64,000 nucleotides of DNA from Myxococcus flavus (GTDB lineage: Bacteria; Myxococcota; Myxococcia; Myxococcales; Myxococcaceae), in contig NZ_CP143624.1 in the NCBI RefSeq assembly GCF_050038885.1, positions 930,001-994,000 on the forward strand, given 5' to 3'. A program made the translations under genes and the position numbers. The notes under the pieces are model-generated. The model was given only the letters and a program-made list of their open reading frames with translations. It was not told where the DNA came from and made no database searches. Shown here one piece after another: positions 59,462 through 64,000 of the stretch. Each line of letters opens with the position of its first letter. Positions within the stretch are counted from its first letter, which is position 1.

Positions 59462-60088
59462 ATGACCGTGCTGAACGCGCTCCGGGAGCGCATCGAGTCG
59501 CATTTTCCATCGACCGCGTATGCGGATCCCTCGCCACACGCCTTCCAGCCCGCCCCGCTCCTGGCATTCGCCACGCGGGTGACGAATGCGTACGCGGCCG
59601 ACGCGCGGCTGGTCGACACGGACGCCGCCGGTTCATGGCGGGCCCTGCTGACGCACGCCATCGAGGTCTATGAGGCCGTGAGACCTTGCCTCGACATCAC
59701 CTACTCGACACGCACCGTGTACTCGGGTCCCGAGGACATCGTCGCGGACCTGGAGCGGGGGCGGCTCGAAATCAACACCGAGCACTGCGAGCACCCGCTG
59801 TGGACGCCGGAGGAGAACTGCATCTTCCGAATTGCCCACGACATCATCCCGCACGCCCTGCACCTCCGGCCCTTCTCACTGGAGGGCGAGGTGCTGGCGT
59901 TCCATGACCACGTCCGGAAGGCGCCGCCCGAGGCCCGGCTGGCACTGTTCACGGAAATCTTCGGCTATGCAGCCATCCGGTACTCCACGGGCGTCTATCC
60001 CGAGGCCCAGAAGTGCATTGTCTTTCCGGAGCTGCTCGCGGAGTACGAAGCGGCCTTCCTGCCGCCCGGCGGAAGCGCGCAGGCGTAG
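59462..60088 (+). CDS. Hypothetical protein, 208 aa
   Basis: Starts at the ATG at 59462 with GGGAG upstream. Soluble, mixed alpha/beta, with several Trp/His/Tyr-rich segments (TEHCEHPLWTPEENCIFRIAHD, IIPHALHLRPF, IFGYAAIRYSTGVYPEAQK). It contains clustered His and Cys (CEHP, FRIAHD, HALHL), so a metal site is possible. No family is recognised. It follows the beta-lactamase-like gene by 113 bp on the same strand. Confidence 0.6.
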   Translation: MTVLNALRERIESHFPSTAYADPSPHAFQPAPLLAFATRVTNAYAADARLVDTDAAGSWRALLTHAIEVYEAVRPCLDITYSTRTVYSGPEDIVADLERGRLEINTEHCEHPLWTPEENCIFRIAHDIIPHALHLRPFSLEGEVLAFHDHVRKAPPEARLALFTEIFGYAAIRYSTGVYPEAQKCIVFPELLAEYEAAFLPPGGSAQA

Positions 60089-60110
60089 GGAAAGGCCTGC
60101 CCCTTTCCTC

Positions 60111-60632
60111 TCAGCGCCGGGTGGACTTCTTGCGAGCCCGGCGCGCCGCGACCGTGTTGCGCACGAACTGCTTGCCGCGCCGTGAGCCCGCGCGCTTCTT
60201 CCGCTCCGTCGCGCGCTTCTGGGCGGGGCTGAGCTGTTCCCACGCCTGCTTCGGCAGATAGCGGGACGTGGTGGCGCCCTGGCGGGCCCGGGTGTCGCCT
60301 TCCTTCGTCTGCCACGCCTCCTCCGTCCAGGACGTGAGGGACTTCTGCGTCCCGCTGCGTCCGCCCCTGTAGCCACCGCCGGCCTTCTTGTACTCGGCGG
60401 CCACGAGCTGCGCCTTGCGCGCGCTCCACTCGCCCGCGCGGCCGCCCTTGCTGCCGCGCAGGATGCGGGCCTTGATGCGCTCGCGCAGCTCCGGCTCCGT
60501 GTACCTGCCAGAGGAAGCGGCCTTCCGGGCCGTGGTGCGGGAGGCCGCCCCCGACTTCCGGGCAGGGGTGCTGCGCCGTGGTGACGTGCGCGGCTTCGCA
60601 GCAGCGGGACGTGAGCGCTTCCTCGTGGCCAT
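60111..60632 (-). CDS. Basic DUF5872-like protein
   Basis: 173 residues from the ATG at 60632 (GGAGG upstream). N-terminal 40 residues are an Ala/Arg/Lys/Ser/Pro-rich, histone-H1-like tail. The rest reads ELRERIKARILRGSKGGRAG, EWSARKAQLVAAEYKKAGGG, LTSWTEEAWQTKEG and SRYLPKQAWEQLSPAQKRAT, matching the DUF5872 family found in bacteria and algae. Extreme basicity suggests nucleic-acid binding. Function unknown. Confidence 0.75.
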   Translation of the reverse strand: MATRKRSRPAAAKPRTSPRRSTPARKSGAASRTTARKAASSGRYTEPELRERIKARILRGSKGGRAGEWSARKAQLVAAEYKKAGGGYRGGRSGTQKSLTSWTEEAWQTKEGDTRARQGATTSRYLPKQAWEQLSPAQKRATERKKRAGSRRGKQFVRNTVAARRARKKSTRR

Positions 60633-60751
60633 GGGGCCCTCCTCGCGATGTCCAACCAGGCGCCCTCCAGACTGGGAATGCCGCCGGTCATCCGCAAGCG
60701 AGGCCGCCCGCGCGGGCCCCCGGACATGAAGGCCTCGAACGCTCCCCTGCT

Positions 60752-61219
60752 TCACTTGGGCGGAGGGAGCGCCACCATCTTCTCGGGGTCCACCGGCACG
60801 TCCAGGCGCGAGTACGAGAACACCAGCGACGTCTCGATGCGGCTCACCTCGGGACGGCTGGTGAAGGACAGGATGGTCAACCTCCGGAGGTGCTCGGTGT
60901 CGCGACACACCACGTGCACCAGGAAGTCCGTGCTGCCGCCCAGGCAGTAGACGGCCACCGTCTCCGGCAGCGAGCGCAGGTGCTCGCCAATGCTGCCGAA
61001 GGCATGGTCGACGTGCAGCTTCAGCTGGACGGAGATGAGCGCTTGAAGCCCCAGGCCCAGTGCCCCCGCGTCCAGCTCCGCGCGGTAGCCCTTGATGAAG
61101 CCTTCCGACTCCAGCTTCTTCACCCGCGTCAGACATGAAGAGGGCGCCAGCCCCACGTGCGCCGCCAGCGCCTTGTTGGACAGCCGCGCATCCTTCTGGA
61201 GCGCGGCCAGACCGGCCAT
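60752..61219 (-). CDS. Lrp/AsnC-family transcriptional regulator, N-terminus slightly shortened
   Basis: 155 residues from the ATG at 61219. The helix-turn-helix (ALQKDARLSNKALAAHVGLAPSSCLTRVKKLESEGFI) and the C-terminal RAM ligand domain (ALISVQLKLH, VYCLGGSTDFLVHVVCRD) are intact. Compared with family members the first helix is cut: about ten residues ending ...D-x-x-I-L are replaced by MAGLA. No ribosome-binding site precedes the ATG. The cut coincides with the beginning of a broken M3 peptidase on the other strand, so the 5' end was probably altered by rearrangement. Confidence 0.78.
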   Translation of the reverse strand: MAGLAALQKDARLSNKALAAHVGLAPSSCLTRVKKLESEGFIKGYRAELDAGALGLGLQALISVQLKLHVDHAFGSIGEHLRSLPETVAVYCLGGSTDFLVHVVCRDTEHLRRLTILSFTSRPEVSRIETSLVFSYSRLDVPVDPEKMVALPPPK

Positions 61220-61618
61220 GGGCGTGCCCGTCCACCATCCGGACGTGCGCGTCTTCGAGGTGAAGGACCGCGCCAGCAGCTCGGCGCGCCCGAGGAGGTG
61301 GGCATGCGCTTCCGCATGTCCCATTTCGGGCATGTGTTCGCGAGCAACGCCTACGCCGCGGGCTACTACCGCTACCTGTGGGCCGACGTGCTGGCCGCGG
61401 ATGCCTATGACGCCTTCGCGGGGGCGCCCCCGGCCCAGGTCACGAAGGCGGCGGACCGGCTGCGCCAGCACGTGCTGTCGGTGGGCAATACGGTGGACCC
61501 GTTCGAGGGCTACCGCGCCTTCCGCGGCCGCGACGCCGACATCCGCGCGCTGATGCGCGAGCGCGGCTTCCCGGTGAGGCACAAGCCCCACGACGCGGCA
61601 GCGCCCACGCCGAAGTAG
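61220..61618 (+). pseudogene. Remnant of an M3-family (oligopeptidase A/Dcp) zinc peptidase
   Basis: Two pieces of an M3 peptidase in different frames. The first, about 61231-61275, encodes HHPDVRVFEVKDRA, the middle of such enzymes. The second, from about 61275 in another frame, encodes GAPEEVGMRFRMSHFGHVFA, SNAYAAGYYRYLWADVLAAD and VGNTVDPFEGYRAFRGRDAD, the normal C-terminus. The 180 or so residues between, including the HExxH zinc site, and the N-terminal half are missing. It therefore cannot be active. Confidence 0.8.
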
Positions 61619-61661
61619 GCGTGTGACGGTGAGGAGCGGGAGAAGCCCCGCTCCCTCTTCG

Positions 61662-61949
61662 TCACACGACGATGTCGTCCCCGCCGGAGTGCACCGACGG
61701 AGCGGGCGAGGTGGGGCTATCGAAATCCCGGCTGGGGTCCCGGGCAGCGGACTCGGGCGCCTCGTGCGCTTTCACCGAGGTGGGGCGCGTGCCGCGGTCC
61801 GGGCGGCTCACGCCGTCGAAGGCGTCCTGCTGCGCCCGGGCCCCCGCCGCCGCCGGTGCGGACGTCGCCGCCCGAGCTGCGGAGGGCGCAGGCGCAACGT
61901 GAGGACGAAGCGGCGGCGTGAGGGGCTTGGGTCGGATGGGGGAGGTCAT
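61662..61949 (-). CDS. Small Pro/Ala-rich protein, 95 aa
   Basis: GGAGAG six bases before the ATG at 61949 supports translation. The sequence is low-complexity and probably disordered: MTSPIRPKPLTPPLRPHVAP, then Ala/Pro stretches, and acidic DFDSP and GGDDIVV near the end. The Pro-rich N-terminus without a signal peptide recalls that of the protein at 34222. Function unknown. Confidence 0.5.
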   Translation of the reverse strand: MTSPIRPKPLTPPLRPHVAPAPSAARAATSAPAAAGARAQQDAFDGVSRPDRGTRPTSVKAHEAPESAARDPSRDFDSPTSPAPSVHSGGDDIVV

Positions 61950-62015
61950 GGGACTCTCCAGGCGAGGGGGTTTCTCCTATTCTCCGAGAACCTGGGCCTC
62001 GAGTTGCGTGGGGCC

Positions 62016-64000
62016 TCAGCGGCCCGCCCGGGCGTCCCGCCAGCGTGAAACCTCGCGAGCCTGGGAGGCCTTGGTTTCGCCCGCGCCCTGGAACGCGGTG
62101 AGCGCCTCGCCCGACAGGGAGAGCGCCTGCTCACGCGAGCCGACCTCCCACAGGGCCCGGGCCAGCTCGAACTGGACCTCCGCCATCCGGGGGGCGCTCC
62201 AGCCCAGGGGCCGGATGATGTCCAGCGCCTGCTCCGCGGCGCGGCGCGCCCGCCGCGGCTGTTTCAAATCGAGCCACGCCCGCGCCAGCTCCGTGAGCCC
62301 CGAGACGAGCCGGGGCTGGCCCGCGCCTCCCGTCTCCTCGTTCCGGGCGAGCACCCACTCCAGCTCACGCACGGCCTCCCGCGCCCGGCCCACCCTGCGC
62401 AACACGGCCGCGCGTTCCTCCCGCGCGCGCAGCGTGGGCCCCGCGCTCGGCCCCAGCAGCCGCTCCTGGAGCGCGAGCACCCGCTCGTACCGCGCCAGCG
62501 CGCGCTCGAGGTTCCCCTGGCGGACCTCCATCCGCGCGAGCGCCGCCAGGGCGTCGGCGTGCGCCGCATGCTCCTCGCCCAGGGCGCGCGCGCTCAGCGC
62601 CAGGGCTTGCTCATGGTAGTCCCGCGCCCGGTCGAAGCGCCCCATCAGCTCATGGAGGAGGCCCACGTCACTGTAGAGCTGGAAGGTGCTGACGTGGGTG
62701 TCCCCGAGCGTGCGCCGCCGCAGCGCCAGGGCCTGCTCGTACAGCGGCAGCGCCGCCTGCGGCCCCTCCAGCATCCGATGTGCGTCACCGATGAGGAGCA
62801 ACGTGTTGACCACCAGCGGATGCTCGGCGCCGAGCTGCCGCCGCTGGATGTCCAGGGTCCGCTCGTAGAGCGGCAATGCGTCGCGCACGCGCCCCTGCCG
62901 CACGTACACCAGGGCCAGGTTCGAGAGGACCTTGCCCGTCTCGAGGTGCTCGGGCCCCAGGACGCGCTCGCGGATGTCGAGCGCCCGCTGGTAGTGCTCG
63001 AGCGCCTGGGGCAGCAGCCCCTCACCGAAGTGAACGACCCCCAGGTGGTTCTCCAGCTGGGCGGCGACCTCCTCCGCCGGACCGACGCGCTCCATCAGGG
63101 CGCGCGCCGCGGCGGCCTGGTCCAGGCCCCGCTCCAGGTCCTCCAGCTCGTAGCCGTGGATGTAGACCCGGTCCGTCGCCGCGCGCAGCGCCAGCAGGTC
63201 ATCGCGGCCGGCCAGCGCCGCCCGCTCCGCTCCCGCCCAGCTCCGCGCCGCGTCCTCGTGGCGGGCCAGCCGGAGCTCCAGCCAGCCGGTGACATGCAGG
63301 GCCTCGGCCTCCAGGGGGCGGTAGCCCACCGCGCGCGCCTCGTCCCGCGCGGCCAGGGCCTCCGTCAGGCCCTGCGCGTAGCGCCCCGTCTCCAGCAGCA
63401 CGCGGGCTCGCGCCAGCCGCCTGCGCGCGTCCTCCAGCCGAGCCTGGACATCGGGCGCATCGGGAGGAGGCACCACGGAGAGGATGGACGCCACGCGGGC
63501 GCAGTCCGCGACGCGAGGCAGCTTCAGCGCGGCCTCCGCGGCCTTCACCACCAGCGCCGCGTCCGCGTGCTCCAGCGTGTCCGCGAGCACGTCCAGGGAT
63601 TGCAGCCTCGAGTCCAGGCAGGCCATGCGCAGCGAGAGCACCTGCCCGGACTGCTCGTGCCGCACGTGCGTGGCCTGACAGGCGTCGGTGTAGCCCGCCT
63701 CCCACTCGCGAACGTAGGCGGACAGGTGGCCGGCGACCGTGTCCGCGGCGGAGGCGGCCAGGGGACTTCCCGTCGCGAGCAGGGCCTGGCGCAGCTTCGC
63801 CTGCCGGGCCGCGCTCCACACCGGGGCGACCCGGCCAGGCGCGCCGGTGCACGGCGCCGGCTCCGCGCGCAGGAATGCCACGAGCGCCAGCCCCGCCGCC
63901 ACCGCGACCGCCCCCAGCCCCGCGGCGGCCCGCGCGCGCTTGCGGGCCGGGTCACGCCGCAGGGCGTCCAGCAGGGCGTCCATGGAGGGGTAGCGGTCCG
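62016..64000 (-). CDS. Ser/Thr protein kinase, C-terminal transmembrane and TPR part (runs off the window)
   Basis: The frame continues past the right edge (DRYPSMDALLDALRRDP), the usual end of a Hanks-type kinase domain, so this is the C-terminal part of a longer kinase rather than a separate protein starting at 63983. A transmembrane helix lies about 22-42 residues after that point. The extracytoplasmic part is about 600 residues with at least nine TPR motifs (for example LPQALEHYQRALDIRERVLG, LETGKVLSNLALVYVRQGRV, AALPLYEQALALRRRTLG, NLERALARYERVLALQERLLG). Such kinase-TPR proteins are abundant in myxobacteria. The catalytic domain is outside the window. Confidence 0.85.
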   Translation of the reverse strand, partial: DRYPSMDALLDALRRDPARKRARAAAGLGAVAVAAGLALVAFLRAEPAPCTGAPGRVAPVWSAARQAKLRQALLATGSPLAASAADTVAGHLSAYVREWEAGYTDACQATHVRHEQSGQVLSLRMACLDSRLQSLDVLADTLEHADAALVVKAAEAALKLPRVADCARVASILSVVPPPDAPDVQARLEDARRRLARARVLLETGRYAQGLTEALAARDEARAVGYRPLEAEALHVTGWLELRLARHEDAARSWAGAERAALAGRDDLLALRAATDRVYIHGYELEDLERGLDQAAAARALMERVGPAEEVAAQLENHLGVVHFGEGLLPQALEHYQRALDIRERVLGPEHLETGKVLSNLALVYVRQGRVRDALPLYERTLDIQRRQLGAEHPLVVNTLLLIGDAHRMLEGPQAALPLYEQALALRRRTLGDTHVSTFQLYSDVGLLHELMGRFDRARDYHEQALALSARALGEEHAAHADALAALARMEVRQGNLERALARYERVLALQERLLGPSAGPTLRAREERAAVLRRVGRAREAVRELEWVLARNEETGGAGQPRLVSGLTELARAWLDLKQPRRARRAAEQALDIIRPLGWSAPRMAEVQFELARALWEVGSREQALSLSGEALTAFQGAGETKASQAREVSRWRDARAGR

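Noticed and set aside
59199..59661. Minus-strand frames opposite the beta-lactamase-like gene and its downstream neighbour
   Set aside because: Arg/Pro-rich shadows of the plus-strand genes with no start signals.

Overview
The window is GC-rich (about 70 %), densely coded on both strands and free of rRNA, tRNA, phage, integrase or CRISPR loci that I could recognise. Several traits point to a myxobacterium of the Myxococcus/Corallococcus/Pyxidicoccus type: many short lipoproteins, a lipoprotein with a long Asp-Ala-Gly linker, an RsbR/STAS regulator, a Ser/Thr kinase with a TPR tail, the paired secreted families DUF1552/DUF1592, and secreted hydrolases. No species can be named from sequence alone.

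Layout. 1-4.7 kb: exported hydrolases (start of a GH5 cellulase, an S1-type protease with a ricin-B lectin tail, a PPP-type metallophosphatase) and small exported proteins. 4.7-9.7 kb: a GST-like protein, an RsbR-like STAS protein with a partner, a small acidic protein, and a solute-binding lipoprotein translationally coupled to a divergent CDF-type transporter. 9.7-13 kb: a 5'-truncated YpfJ-type zinc peptidase abutting an intact two-domain M16 peptidase lipoprotein. 13.4-16 kb: an O-acetyltransferase divergent from a LysR regulator with a 17-bp palindrome between them, and an exported spermidine-synthase-like methyltransferase-fold protein. 16-20.7 kb: a HelD/UvrD-type helicase, a PAS-GAF histidine kinase and a membrane-anchored protein. 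20.9-29.9 kb: a pectinacetylesterase-family protein, a YdjM-like membrane protein, the DUF1552/DUF1592 pair, rpiA, an SBBP beta-propeller protein, and a beta-barrel protein divergent from a second LysR regulator.

31-41.6 kb: a parallel beta-helix lipoprotein, an Spx/ArsC-like protein, an MshEN-like protein, an unusual Pro-run/beta-repeat protein, a TPR protein, an SGNH (DUF459-like) hydrolase whose 3' end is tandemly duplicated, an alpha/beta hydrolase, a two-gene amino-acid ABC importer in which binding protein and permease are fused, and a response regulator. 41.7-53.5 kb: a very large fusion of two superfamily-1 helicases, a YgiQ-family radical SAM protein, a protein with three Cys-rich modules, beta-propeller and ChaN-like lipoproteins and a probable outer-membrane protein. 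53.7-64 kb: a small HbpS/SDR/SnoaL operon, an RluA-family pseudouridine synthase, a zinc-ribbon pseudokinase, a serine-beta-lactamase-fold protein lacking its catalytic residues, a basic DUF5872-like protein, an Lrp/AsnC regulator meeting a broken M3 peptidase remnant head to head, and the TPR part of a Ser/Thr kinase running off the end.

The window looks like ordinary myxobacterial chromosome that has been locally rearranged: three short junctions (10.17, 36.4 and 61.22 kb) carry truncated or duplicated gene ends. I did not find a clear multi-gene defence island or biosynthetic cluster. The least explained items are the dual-helicase fusion, the two pseudoenzymes near 57-59 kb, the solute-binding/CDF pair and the leaderless beta-repeat protein at 34.2 kb.
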